Below are positions 1 through 9,410 of a DNA stretch of 39,489 nucleotides, one piece after another. Under the pieces are notes generated by a model that did not search any database, was not told the DNA's origin, and saw only the letters and a program-made list of their open reading frames with translations. Position 1 is the stretch's first letter. Every line of letters starts with the position of its first letter. The stretch covers positions 1 through 39,489 of the forward strand of contig WKLE02002133.1 of NCBI GenBank assembly GCA_014885115.2. Direction: 5' to 3'. Made by a program: the position numbers and the translations under genes. This stretch comes from Asterionellopsis glacialis (lineage: Eukaryota; Bacillariophyta; Plagiogrammaphyceae; Rhaphoneidales; Asterionellopsidaceae).

Positions 1-222
1 AGTGGAATCTTATGTTTATTGCAACAGGAATAATTGCATTTGGGGCAGTAGAGAAAACACACCAGAAGATTCCATCTCTAATCCGAATGAGTTAAAAAAG
101 GTTATTGTGCTACCGGAGGAAAATATTGGTTCTGAAAAAACGTTCTACCACCTGAAATCATATATTATATCCTTCAATATATCCTTCAAAAGTATGGATG
201 GATAGAACAAGAAAACTAGGGG

Positions 223-274
223 AAAACATCCGGGAAAACGTATTGGTAGAAGGGAAAAACATCCGGGAAAACGT
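223..274. repeat. 19-nt direct repeat, two copies
   Basis: The 19 bases at 223-241 recur identically at 256-274 with a 33-nt period. They look like a small local duplication in intergenic DNA. Confidence 0.7.
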
Positions 275-316
275 GCTTACTGTACATCAAAATATCATCA
301 TACTGTACTTTACATA

Positions 317-363
317 GGTCCTACCGTACCAGGGGTACCGGTTGTACGGTACCGGCAGGACCC
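317..363. repeat. Imperfect inverted repeat, GTAC-rich
   Basis: The arms at 317-330 and 349-363 are nearly reverse complementary, with ggtacc and accggt cores between and inside them. It belongs to the dispersed palindromic intergenic tracts described in the findings. Confidence 0.5.
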
Positions 364-687
364 TCTCTCTAGAGGCTCTAGGACTTTTTCCCTGGGGTGT
401 TCCCATGAAAGCGGATCTTTTTTTGTGTGGTTCTGCGAGCTCTCGGACGGGAATCCAGAGAGAGATCTCAAATCGCCCTGTGCAAGAGAGAAAAACCGAC
501 ATGTCGAACATCCACATTCCACCCGCCGCATCGCCACAGACATGGGCCACAGTTTAAAATCAATAACGCAGCTAAGTGCCAAGTAGACTACCGAGAGGAA
601 AAGTATCCAGAAGTTTCATCTGCTGCTTTGAACTAGTTAGAGGTTGTTATATTTCTATGTAACAGCATCAACAGTCAAACAGAAAAA

Positions 688-2224
688 ATGAGAAGATGGA
701 CATCTACGAGACCCATTCAGTGTCTTCCGATGAAGTTACTTCGAAGATCAAGCCACTACAGCAAATTGAGAACGAACCAGCGTCCTTCAAACTGCTGTCA
801 CAGTGTATTTTCATCATCAATTCAACGGTCAATAAGTAATTCACCTTCTTCATGGCAAACACGTACCGAAAATGTCCCCAGAACGAAATCGTCTGCAGAT
901 ACGTCTACGACAACATCTGCTGGAGGTCTTTATGGTCGAACTGGTGGTTTCACTGCATCAATGACTCCACCACAAGCTATTTTCCCCTGGCGGCACGAAG
1001 AAGAAAAGTTGCCGCGCCTAATTCCTGGCACTTTGGAGCATTTTCAACAGGGGGGTGCATTAGGACCGGGGTTTCCATTCCAACTTCCACCCTTTATGCA
1101 ATTTGTACTAGGAACTATTGTAAGTCAAAAGTGAGACTTCGATCGATTTTAATAGTTCAAACCCACAATAAGTTGGAATTATCTTATCCAATGTGTCATT
1201 TATGCAAACGCGCACACTTTTTTGAAACGCGTTGACGTTTCTGTATGCTTCTTCCTTCTCTGATCTTTACCTTTTAGGCCGCAACTCGTTTGAAAATACC
1301 ATGGTACCATCAGCTCACAGGTGGATGGAAGGAAGAATTGGCAGAATCCAGTGCTTGGGCATTCTCACAGGGTGTATCCGCTGTGTTATCAAATACGTAT
1401 GAAATTCCATTTGACGAGATAAGCTCACAAAGCGCAGAGGGCGAAGATGGGAGTATTCATGGAGGTGTCAACTTTGGGTATACAACAACCACCTTTACGC
1501 CTGAAAATACAAAGAGTATAGACAATGCAACAGGAGGTGAGCAATGTCCTGAAGTTGAATATATGATGGAAGAAAATTTAAGAAAGCTTTACCAATCTGC
1601 ACATGACAGTGGAAAGGATCAGATGCAAAGTAAGTGCTTGAATGAGTCCAAAGGTTGATCTGGTAGTCGAGGAAAGCGTATTCTTACAATTCTCATAATC
1701 ATCCATATTTCTTTTGTGCAGTCGTCCTTCAAACGAAACCAATAAAAGCTAGTTTGCAAAGTGTCTTATGGATTCCATTCTTGTCACGGTCTTTGGTAGA
1801 ACAACGACCTGAATTACGTCAGTCATTCATGAAACTTGCAGAAGAGCTGGAAAGTCATGAAAAGAAACTAGGCCGTCCTATAAGTCAGTTTGAGGCCATG
1901 AAAGTTGGGGGGGCTTTTGCCGAAGCACTTGCTGGAGCAAGTATGCAACACTTCGATGATAAACATATTTGGGAAAGTACATTAATTGCACAGGTTCTTG
2001 TAGAATGTGACGAAGTATTTTCTGTCACCGACCTTCGAACCAACCAAGTGATTCAGGGACATGCTGATGGAAAGGTCCGTCGCGTCTCCCACTTGGTTAG
2101 ACTGGAGAACAAAATGGAAACTCACTTCCCCGAAAATGCCGCTCGTGCCTCTGCTCATTACGTTGGATCTTGGCAAATCACAGATTGGGATGATTTGCTT
2201 GATGGAAACTTGTGGTATTTGTGA
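688..2224 (+). CDS. Probable mitochondrial Tim44-like protein, three exons
   Basis: Exons 688-1119, 1278-1629 and 1722-2224 join in frame to 428 residues; both introns (158 and 92 nt) have gtaagt donors and ag acceptors. The N-terminus (MRRW..., then many Arg, Ser and Thr and almost no acidic residues over about 70 positions) looks like a mitochondrial presequence. Residues 125-144 are Pro/Phe/Gly-rich. The C-terminal 140 residues carry a helix-plus-sheet pattern ending in GSWQITDWDDLLDGNLWYL, which resembles the end of the Tim44/mL45/Mba1 fold (import motor adaptor or mitoribosome membrane receptor). Family membership is inferred from this pattern only; the middle section is not recognised. 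It converges on the minus-strand lumen-protein gene, with 283 nt between the stops. The start is the first ATG in the open exon, in an A-rich context (aaaaaATGAG). Confidence 0.6.
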
Positions 2225-2507
2225 TTTGCCTATTAAAAACTGCCCGGCTACAAAATGATCAATAAAGAAACTTTGATCATCTACTCTAGTAAACCAAATG
2301 TTAAGTGCATCATAGTAGTCCTTCACGTTCCGTTGGTGAACATGTACACACATGCATACTTCAGGCAAACAGAGCAATGTAAGAGTCAAGTGGGCTACAG
2401 TATGTGTGCCTATAAGTTTACGGCCAACTATTTGAAGCTCATGTTGGGTGCTCTTTACGTGGAGAGATGATATTTCGAAATCTAATATTTTGGAAGTATA
2501 TGCCTCT

Positions 2508-3394
2508 TCACAGTGCAAAGGCACCGCTCCTTTTTCCTGACGCCGCAGGTTCGTACGAGGGTAATCCCGTATCAACAATTTCGACACCAGCAAATTTCTT
2601 TTCCATTTCCATGGCTTCCTTTTTTTGAGCATTTTTAGCTGCCAGCTCCTGTGCAGCAGCCTTGGCAGCTGCCTTTGCTGCATCTTTTTCTGCCTTTTCA
2701 GCTGCACGTGCTGCAGCCTTTTCAGCAGCTAAAGCCTCTCGCTCGGCTGCTCTTTCAGCAACTAGAGATTCTTTTCCAGCTGCCTTATCGGCAGCTGCCG
2801 CTTCTCGTTCTGCCTTTTTCTGTGCAGCTAATGCGACCCTTTCTTCAGCAGAAAGTTTTTGCGCTGGCTCCGATTTACTGGTATCAGCCTTCTTCACCTT
2901 AGTTTTTTTTCCTGTCACCAAGTTTTCTTCTTGGGTTAACTCATCTGTAGCTCTATTCTTAACATCCGCGATGGCACTATACGATGATGGCAGACTCATG
3001 TCCATTGTTTTAATTGTATCACCAGCTATAGGCATAGATGACGAGTAAACTGTTTATAACAAAATTGATACAAATAAAATGAGAAACTGTTGGAAACTTA
3101 AACAAGGCAAGGCAACTATATGATCTTTCATACTGATCATACTTTCTTACCAGCAAAAAATGGATCTTGTTCATGATTCATAGGAGATGCATTAGCTGTT
3201 GCACTAAATGTTAAAACAGCAGCTGCTACACCAAAACCACGAACCAAACGTTGCATAGGTGTATTTTGCTTCCCTTCCTCCACTTGCGCCATGAGTGTGG
3301 TGACCCTTCTTGTATGAGTATTCATTGCAGGTGCAAAGGCGTCAGCCACAGCCAAACCAAGTAAAAGAGCATTGCAAGCTCGTCTAAGATTCAT
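2508..3394 (-). CDS. Thylakoid-lumen-targeted Lys/Ala/Glu-rich protein, two exons
   Basis: Exon 1 (3394-3151) and exon 2 (3049-2508) join in frame across a 101-nt intron (gtaaga donor, aaacag acceptor) to give 261 residues. The N-terminus is a signal peptide ending AVADA, followed by FAP: this is the diatom plastid cleavage motif with the essential Phe at +1. A second hydrophobic segment, VAAAVLTFSATANA, about 40 residues later looks like a lumen-transfer signal. The mature part has a short conserved-looking stretch (MDMSLPSSYSAIAD), then about 110 residues of helical Ala/Lys/Glu repeats (EKAAARAAEKAEKDAAKAAA) that should form a long charged helix or coiled coil. The tail contains TGLPSYEPAA, echoing the LPSSY upstream. 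Function is not recognised. An in-frame Met 7 codons earlier (3415) is possible, but the signal peptide fits the 3394 start better. Confidence 0.75.
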
Positions 3395-3415
3395 CTTGTA
3401 TATGTTTGTTTGCAA

Positions 3416-4187
3416 ATTGACAATCGAAGTAACCTCGTCTCTTTCTCGATAGATTCTCCAGCAACTAGTGTCAAGATCCTAGCTAGCAGCAGTCCCTATG
3501 CTTTTCTGTATTGAGAAAGAAAAAAGAAGCAATCAAGGTGTCAAGAGGAGGATGTGGAAACAACACACCATAGAGCATATCTTCATGATCTCTCGTTGTC
3601 CCAAGATGATCTGCCAAATCTTTCGTTTCAACTCCGAGCGACTGACGTACGATGCATCACGACTAAGTCGACTCAAAGATCAACTTCCCGGTACATAAGT
3701 TTTATTACCTGTACCTGGTACTACATTACCTGTACCTGGTACCTGGTACTGTACATAGGTACAGACAGACAGATTCGGTAACTGTTTAGGACGAGAACTT
3801 TCTGGTATCAAAAAGTTGTATGTCAGCCATTACAGAATTCGAACTTATATATACATATTCAGTCTCTAATACATTTAATTGTCTTTATAATTCATTGGAA
3901 GCTGGCTAGCTCGGAGTATTCTCACTTTTTTTTGTGGACAACGAATATTTTTTTATTGTGTAGGTCATACATAGTAGTGGTACATACGAGTACTCGTAGT
4001 CTTTTCGTGCGGATGAGGAAAGCGAACCAAAGAGAGTGTTTTCTTCTTTATCGTACATACAACGATTAACAGTCAGAAGGGGTTGAAATACAGTAACGGT
4101 ACCTGGAAATCTTTGTCATATTATGTGAATACATTTTTAATCACAATAACGAAAATACCGTTCAGTCTTTGAAGTTAGAATTGAACA
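3416..4187. other. Intergenic region, divergent promoters
   Basis: This lies between divergent genes (lumen protein on minus, LITAF protein on plus), so both promoters should be here. No gene is supported. At about 3708-3768 there is a tract of gtacctggtac-type units, and another ggtacc lies near 4100. Confidence 0.45.
3708..3768. repeat. gtacctggtac palindromic tract
   Basis: Three to four overlapping units of acctggtac/gtacctg type lie in about 60 bases, ending in gtacataggtac. Similar tracts occur in most other intergenic regions of the window. Confidence 0.6.
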
Positions 4188-4877
4188 ATGGGCTGGTTTG
4201 GAGACAAGAAAGATGACGCAGGTGCGTGTGATAACAAGAGTGATGGCATTAGTGTATAATTGTCAGGTATTGATTGCAGTGATTGGGTGCATGTAGAATG
4301 GATTGTACTGGAGTCGTCCATTCGCATCATCATTTATTCTCTTTCCTTTTTTAAAACTCACATTTCTCATTATTTGATTTCTCTACCATCAGCGGACCAA
4401 AACTTTGTAAATGCTTCTGCAATGGAGCAAGGTGAAGTCCCAGTTGCACAAGCAGTGCTTACTCCGCAAGAACCTGTTTACTCTCCACCAGCAATGCAAA
4501 TGCAGAAAAAAGGAGACCCGGCTGGTAATGAAAAAATTATGGTTCAACCTGTCCAACCGGTAGTTCAACCTGGTCAGCAGGTAAATCAAGTTGCTGGACC
4601 AGTATCTACTAAGGGAGTACCATTCCTTAGACGGAAACCGGTAACTCTAAATGTATGTCCCGCTTGTGGTGCCAATTCAACGACTAGGATCCGTACTTGG
4701 CCCAACCTAATGACATGGGTGGCAGTGGTAATTCTGCTTCTTCTATTTTGGCCACTATTTTGGATTCCATTTGTGTTTGACTCTTGTAAACAGACAGACC
4801 ACTTTTGTATGGCTTGTGATAACAAAATTGGATCTGCCTACCCAATGCAAGATTGCTGTGAAAAGCATCGGTCGTAA
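4188..4877 (+). CDS. LITAF-domain zinc-binding membrane protein, two exons
   Basis: A 34-nt first exon (4188-4221) coding MGWFGDKKDDA joins across a 171-nt intron (gtgcgt donor, catcag acceptor) to 4393-4877, giving 172 residues. Residues 25-90 are Pro/Gln/Val-rich and probably disordered. The C-terminal half is a LITAF domain: CPACG (Cys100, Cys103), a hydrophobic membrane-inserted segment (WVAVVILLLLFWPLFWIPFVF, about 120-140), then DSC and CMAC (Cys150, Cys153). The two CxxC knuckles form one zinc site, and the hydrophobic stretch anchors the domain to the cytosolic face of late endosomes or lysosomes in animal homologues. Gly at position 2 might allow N-myristoylation, although the following residues are not ideal. 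The role in this organism is inferred only from the family. Confidence 0.85.
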
Positions 4878-5273
4878 ACGATAGCTTGAGGTCCTTAAAT
4901 TTTGGATCCTGGGGATGTCATCTTGGCCTTTATGAGGCAAAATATTTCGTTTTCGTTTTCATTGAAAAAATTGCCTCAGTTACAACATTATTGCAATATT
5001 TTTAGTCGCAAGGGATTTTTTTTCTCGTAAATTATATTTTGTACTTTAATTAAAAATTTTATAACTAACTGCCTATCTTCGCGGAGGATTCGTGAAACTT
5101 CGACCGAAACACTTTCGTGAAATCTTACTGTACAAAATACATCCTTGCAAAACTATATGTCTTATGATCCCGACCATTGCTTTATGAGTGAAGAATACTT
5201 GATCACCCGCCTGTTACAACTTTTAGAATGGACCATCGACGAATATTTCACAAAATTCTTCTGACAAGCATCT
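4878..5273. other. Intergenic, no gene seen
   Basis: AT-rich DNA downstream of the LITAF gene; it should contain that gene's 3' UTR. No domain-bearing frame is seen on either strand. Confidence 0.4.
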
Positions 5274-5768
5274 TTAATAATAAGACGACTGAAACCAAAG
5301 AGGTACTGTCCAGCTGATTTGCCAAAATGAGGAAACCTCTTCCACTAACAATGACGGTTGTTTATTTAATACCATTGGTGTTTCTTTGCTGACAGGACGG
5401 CATAGTTTGATATGCACAGATATCGCAGGTTCCATTTGAACTAATTTTCCCATTTTTTGCACCAGTGCACGCTTTTAAAAAAAAATTTCAGATACCAAAT
5501 TGTTGACTTTTATTGTGATAAAAAGTATGAATAGGCACAGTATTTTCTATTTGCTTTGGTGCTTACGTGTACGGTTTCGATTATGCTTGACTTTCAACAA
5601 AATTCTTTTGAATGGCCCCATAGAGCAAGTCTCAAGACCGCTATACTTCTGTTGAAAGTTTGTCCATGATGTGATTTCCAGTTGATCCTTAGACTGTCGA
5701 ATGGATGAACAAAATATTTGACTACCAGTATCCCTCTCGGAGCAAGATGGTGATTGTGTTCGTCTCAT
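5274..5768 (-). CDS. Possible small spliced gene, unknown basic protein
   Basis: This is a weak candidate. A frame from ATG at 5768 runs to a gtaagc donor (exon 5768-5567). It joins in frame at an ag acceptor (exon 5440-5274) across a 126-nt intron, within the intron size range of the other genes here. The product would be 122 residues, Ser/Lys-rich, without recognised domains, signal peptide or membrane helix. A stop lies in frame just upstream of the ATG, which supports that start if the gene is real. The DNA is AT-rich and all frames are short, so chance is a serious alternative. Confidence 0.25.
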
Positions 5769-6018
5769 TTCTTCCTTTCAGCTTATATGAAATAAATGTC
5801 TGAAGTAAGGAAAATGGTACTTATGAAGCGAACGATGAATAAAAATAATCGTTTGGGTCCATTGAATGTTTGCTTGAGAAAGTGTTTTTTTTCGAGGTGA
5901 TACCAAGGAAACTTGGTAAAACAACGAAAGAAAAAAATTGTGTACACTTTTTGAGTTTTTGAGGCATCCCGTATCGTGCCATTTTCGTGAGTTCGAGTAA
6001 CATGTCTCCACCCACGCG

Positions 6019-6033
6019 ACGTCATGGTGACGT
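6019..6033. promoter_or_regulatory. Paired TGACGT (bZIP/CRE-like) boxes
   Basis: TGACGT occurs on the minus strand at 6024-6019 and on the plus strand at 6028-6033, separated by three bases. TGACGT is the core bound by bZIP factors and is the core of the CO2/cAMP-responsive elements described in diatoms. No confident gene starts nearby, so this is suggestive only. Confidence 0.25.
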
Positions 6034-6584
6034 AAGCCGTTTCGTGGAGAATTATTTGAACGAAATGACGGTACCAAGCTCTACTACGGATTTTTCCAAG
6101 ACCAAACACGTCACTACGACATCATCAAATTTGATGTCTTAAAAAAATCAACCAATCAGGGCATAAATTTCATGGTTCACGGCGATTGGTGGAGTAGACC
6201 TGTACAGGTACCCTTGGTACCAGTTACCATACCAGGTAGATATGCTCTTTGGTGTTTTGTCACGTTACCTGCTTGTGGGAGTTTTCAGCGTGAAGTCCCG
6301 GGAAAACTACATACTTGTACAAGTAGTAGGTCTCTCTAGAGTTAGTGTAAACACAACTCGTTGTGTTTATGCTCTCTATTGGAAAAAGATTCCGGATTTT
6401 TCCAATAATATCTTACGCACACAATATTCATAGCAGAAATTGATACCTGTATTATTCAATAGTTTAAGACTGAATAGCGCTAGTCAGAGGAAATTCTGGA
6501 AACGGGACTCCGTACAACACGGAAACCAACCCACGAAAAAGGGAGGCGAATTGTAGGTAGCTGTTGTGTGTGTTGCAGTCCTCT

Positions 6585-6680
6585 CTCGAGGACTCTAGAG
6601 AGGATCTACGGTAGGACTAGGTCCTATTTGTAGAGTACCTGTACCCCTCTAGAGTCCTACCGGTAGCTAGTAAGGAATTA
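6585..6680. repeat. CTAG/GTAC palindrome-rich tract
   Basis: A dense series of self-complementary cores (ctcgag, ctctagag, cctagg-like, gtac, accggt, agctagct-like) in about 95 bases of non-coding DNA. It is one of the dispersed tracts described in the findings. Confidence 0.55.
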
Positions 6681-6815
6681 TGGGAGACGAATAATACTCA
6701 ATTTCTACCCCTCAGGATCCACAGGAGCACCTGCGAAAGCATGTATTGCAGAATTGTTCGGATTTCATAGGAACTAAAAACAATGAGATTCACTGTACAA
6801 TAAAACTTAAGGAGG

Positions 6816-7185
6816 TCATCTATCTTTCTCACTTATAGAGAAATTAAATCTAGTCTGCGAATCTAAAACTGAGCGCCAATAGCCTTATTGCATTCAATCG
6901 ATTCTTTCCAGGAAAAAGTCCAATTTTTCTTTTTCACGATCTTGTTTTTTCAAGTGTGGTGTACACCTTACTTATTTTCGAGAAGAGCTGCGTCCTTCTT
7001 GTCTTTTTTGTTTGCTGCTTGCGATAATTTTCATGCAGTTTGACGTCGCATAAACCTCTTGTGTAAGACTGAACGGAGGCAATATCGGTTGCATGGTACT
7101 GTTGGTAAAAAAAATCCCAGGTTGTCGTTGATTGTCCTTCCATTCGAAATCGTTGACTGCTTTCCTGCATATCTGGGACGACCAT
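6816..7185 (-). CDS. Possible small spliced gene, unknown
   Basis: A very weak candidate. ATG at 7185 opens a 71-codon frame to a gtaagg donor (exon 7185-6972). An acceptor after a pyrimidine-rich stretch (cagttttag) joins it in frame to a 47-nt last exon (6862-6816), for 86 residues in total. The product is basic near its end (KQQTKKTRRTQLFSK), with no domain. The two other minus-strand frames are also open here, so codon evidence does not favour this one. Confidence 0.15.
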
Positions 7186-7835
7186 AAAAAAAGGATGATT
7201 TTTGTCTCTTCAGTCGACAAAGCTGAAACAATGTGCGAAAGGCACTTATTTGGGCATCTCAAGAAAGGCTAATTTTGTCGTTGGCTTTTAAAAAACAATC
7301 CTGGGAAAGCGCAACTTCATTCACTCTTGCACCAAATTGAACCTGTGAGCAATGTCTCAGTGGTCTAGAACCAACCGTTACCGGTATTGTCACGAGATGT
7401 AGCGATCTTGGATTTGGCCGATCCACGACTGAAACAATCGCAACGGACGAAGGCCACACGCACATTGAATAATATTAATTCTAGCTAGTAGAGTCTAGTC
7501 TAGAGTCTGAATGGTATATGTGCTCCTACCACGGTAGGTCCTAAAAAAGTAGGACTAGAGGTTCCGTTCGACTGAGTCACATAATATTTTTCATCATCAA
7601 AAATATCATGAATCGAAAACGAACAGTACAAAAGGATCTGTCTCGCCAAAACGAGACAATAAGAATATGTTGCGTTGGTTGGTACAAAAAGAAAAATCCA
7701 AATAGCAGTTTCTGATCAAATATCAGCACAGTCTTGCTTCTATAAACGCATCTTACTGAGGTTATGCCAGAATTGCTATCCCACCGTAAAAAAATCGTCA
7801 ACCTCCCTTTACTTCTTTTTATTCTTTGGTGCAAA
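7186..7835. other. Upstream region of the SfsA-family gene
   Basis: This should contain the promoter and 5' UTR of the following gene. A CTAG/GTAC-rich palindromic tract lies at about 7480-7570 (tctagtctagagtc, then mirrored tagg/cctac arms). Short open frames on the minus strand between 7260 and 7465 show no domain. Confidence 0.4.
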
Positions 7836-9029
7836 ATGGTTTCAACACGATCGTCTGGGAAACGTCTAGCAGCAGCCTTGATGTCACCCAAGACGGAAAG
7901 GACGGTACCCGCAACGCGGAGAAAGCTAACATACAATACTACACCGAAAAGTACGAAAAAAATTAATTCCTTGGCAGTCAATACCAAAACACCAACGACG
8001 CCCAAGACGAAAATGGCGGCATCGGTTGATGCATCGTTACCGATTAGTACATCAAACGCCGATAATTTACCGTTGCTCTCCTTAGATGAAGATATTGTGG
8101 TAGCCAAAATGCTTAAGCGGCCATCCAAGCGAAACCGTTCACCATATGTTGCGGATGTTTGGCTCAATAGGGAAGAGCGGGAAGCATTAGCACACGTACC
8201 GAACCTGGATATGGGTGGTAAATGTATTCCGGGAGCGACTCTTCTCCTTCGACCAGCTAGAGACAAAAAAGGCAATCTTGTTGGTAAAGATGCTGTTAAT
8301 CCAAAGTACGGAACTCCGAAATGTGAATTTATTGCTCAACTGTTGAGAGTCGATGAATCTGCCCTGGGGTACAAGCCTACATATGTTGGTGCTCATCCAA
8401 CTCTAGGAGAAAAAATAGCGGAACAACTTGTCAAACGCAATCTGTTGGGACCAGACTTTCCAGAAGTTGAAGACTTTTCTAGAGAAGTACGCAACGTAGC
8501 AGGTACTGATATGCGTGCTGACTTTGTCATTCGCCACAGGGATCCAAACCTTAAACCCAGAATATTGGAAGTCAAGACAGTTGTCGATACAGATTATGCT
8601 GCAAGTGCTGCTCCGGATAGAAACAAATGCGTATATACCAGTGATTCTGACCCATACAAGCGTGCTGGAATTTTTCCATGGGGTAACTCAAATCAAAAGG
8701 GACCGGATGGAGAAAAGGTTGTTTCGGCACGTGCTATCAAACACATCCGCGAGCTAACGAAAGTTGTGTCAGGCGATCTCAAGGGACCAAACGGTGAAGA
8801 ATATGATGCGACTGTTCTTTTCGTGGTAATTCGAGACGATACAGAGCACTTTCGACCAAATCACGAAGCGTGTCCCTCGTTTTGCAAATACCTGCGTCAA
8901 GCCCAGGATGCTGGAGTTCAAATCTTGGCAAAACAAGTCCGATGGGGCGAGGACAACGAGAGTGTTGGAAAGTGTTTCGAGGGGAAACTACTTGAAACAA
9001 AGTGGCCCGATGACTTTGATTACAGCTAA
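7836..9029 (+). CDS. sfsA-like: SfsA-family protein (PD-(D/E)XK-like fold) with basic N-terminal extension
   Basis: An uninterrupted frame of 397 residues. From about residue 90 it follows the bacterial SfsA layout: RPSKRNRSPYVADVWL, AHVPNLD (119-125, compare the family's AHxPNxG), PGATLLL, GAHP (185-188), a DMRADF-VI strand (225-232), LEVKTVV with the ELVK-like catalytic EVK at 245-247, ARAIKHIREL (298-307) and ATVLFVVIRDD (325-335). Bacterial SfsA is about 235 residues. This one has a 90-residue Lys/Ser/Thr/Pro-rich extension with TPKST, TPKTK and MSPKT units like those of chromatin proteins, plus inserted loops. E. coli SfsA binds DNA and affects maltose metabolism, and the fold suggests a nuclease; the role in a eukaryote is unknown. 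I chose Met 7836 (caaaATGGT) over the in-frame Met 24 codons upstream because its start context is better. There is no obvious organelle signal. Confidence 0.8.
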   Translation: MVSTRSSGKRLAAALMSPKTERTVPATRRKLTYNTTPKSTKKINSLAVNTKTPTTPKTKMAASVDASLPISTSNADNLPLLSLDEDIVVAKMLKRPSKRNRSPYVADVWLNREEREALAHVPNLDMGGKCIPGATLLLRPARDKKGNLVGKDAVNPKYGTPKCEFIAQLLRVDESALGYKPTYVGAHPTLGEKIAEQLVKRNLLGPDFPEVEDFSREVRNVAGTDMRADFVIRHRDPNLKPRILEVKTVVDTDYAASAAPDRNKCVYTSDSDPYKRAGIFPWGNSNQKGPDGEKVVSARAIKHIRELTKVVSGDLKGPNGEEYDATVLFVVIRDDTEHFRPNHEACPSFCKYLRQAQDAGVQILAKQVRWGEDNESVGKCFEGKLLETKWPDDFDYS

Positions 9030-9410
9030 TATTGCCGATTGTACCTACCATGAGTGCTGCTCTTGTTCGCTTGTAGCTAACCGCAAATTCTACGTTGTTT
9101 CGAGATTGGGGAGTTCATACATAGTTTTTACGAAACACAGCAGGTTTGACGAGAACGTATTTTCTTCGACACACATCAACGAAACAGTAGAAGCACTGCG
9201 CCGACGCTATATTGTTTACAAATTCTAATATAATTTGTATTTACATACGGGGGAAGTAAGAGCTGAATCTATCTATTTTCCATTGTTATTTTCCTATTTG
9301 CGTGTTAAAAATGAAGAAAAAAGAAGTCTTCAAATATGCACTCTTACATTATTTCATGAGAACCAACAGATCTGTACCTCAGTTTTCCCACAGCTGCAGT
9401 GAATGTTCTA
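9030..9410. other. 3' flank between convergent genes
   Basis: Between the stops of the SfsA-family gene (+) and the small membrane-protein gene (-). It should hold both 3' UTRs; no other feature is seen. Confidence 0.4.

Larger units (their letters stand above)
1..687. other. Intergenic region with palindromic tract
   Basis: No convincing gene is seen; the short open frames here lack any recognisable domain. The stretch holds a 19-nt direct repeat (223-241 and 256-274) and a dense palindromic tract at about 315-395. In that tract the arms 317-330 and 349-363 are nearly complementary, and KpnI-like ggtacc and XbaI-like tctaga cores follow one another. The last part should contain the promoter and 5' UTR of the gene starting at 688. 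Confidence 0.5.
5769..6815. other. Intergenic with TGACGT sites and palindromic tracts
   Basis: Three frames are briefly open between 5780 and 6110 on the minus strand, but none shows a domain. Two head-to-head TGACGT boxes lie at 6019-6033. Palindromic GTAC/CTAG tracts occupy about 6195-6240 and 6585-6680, including ctctagag, ggtacc and accggt cores. No supported gene. Confidence 0.4.

Noticed and set aside
2..205. 67-codon frame at the left edge (+)
   Set aside because: No domain, no homology recognised, AT-rich; could be the end of an exon from outside the window but nothing supports it.
1982..2707. 241-codon minus-strand frame
   Set aside because: It runs antisense to the last exon of the Tim44-like gene and out of phase through the lumen-protein gene; its Lys/Gln-rich content is a by-product of the Ala/Lys/Glu repeat in the real frame.
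2662..3048. 128-codon Ala/Ser-rich plus-strand frame
   Set aside because: Antisense image of the Ala/Lys/Glu repeats of the lumen protein.
5778..6109. Overlapping minus-strand frames of 64 to 108 codons
   Set aside because: Three frames are open at once and none shows a domain or signal; more likely leader or intergenic DNA.
6972..7465. Minus-strand frames of 66-96 codons
   Set aside because: All three phases are open with no domain; only one phase with a possible splice was kept, as a very weak candidate.
7577..8275. 232-codon minus-strand frame
   Set aside because: Antisense to the SfsA-family gene, with no recognisable domain.
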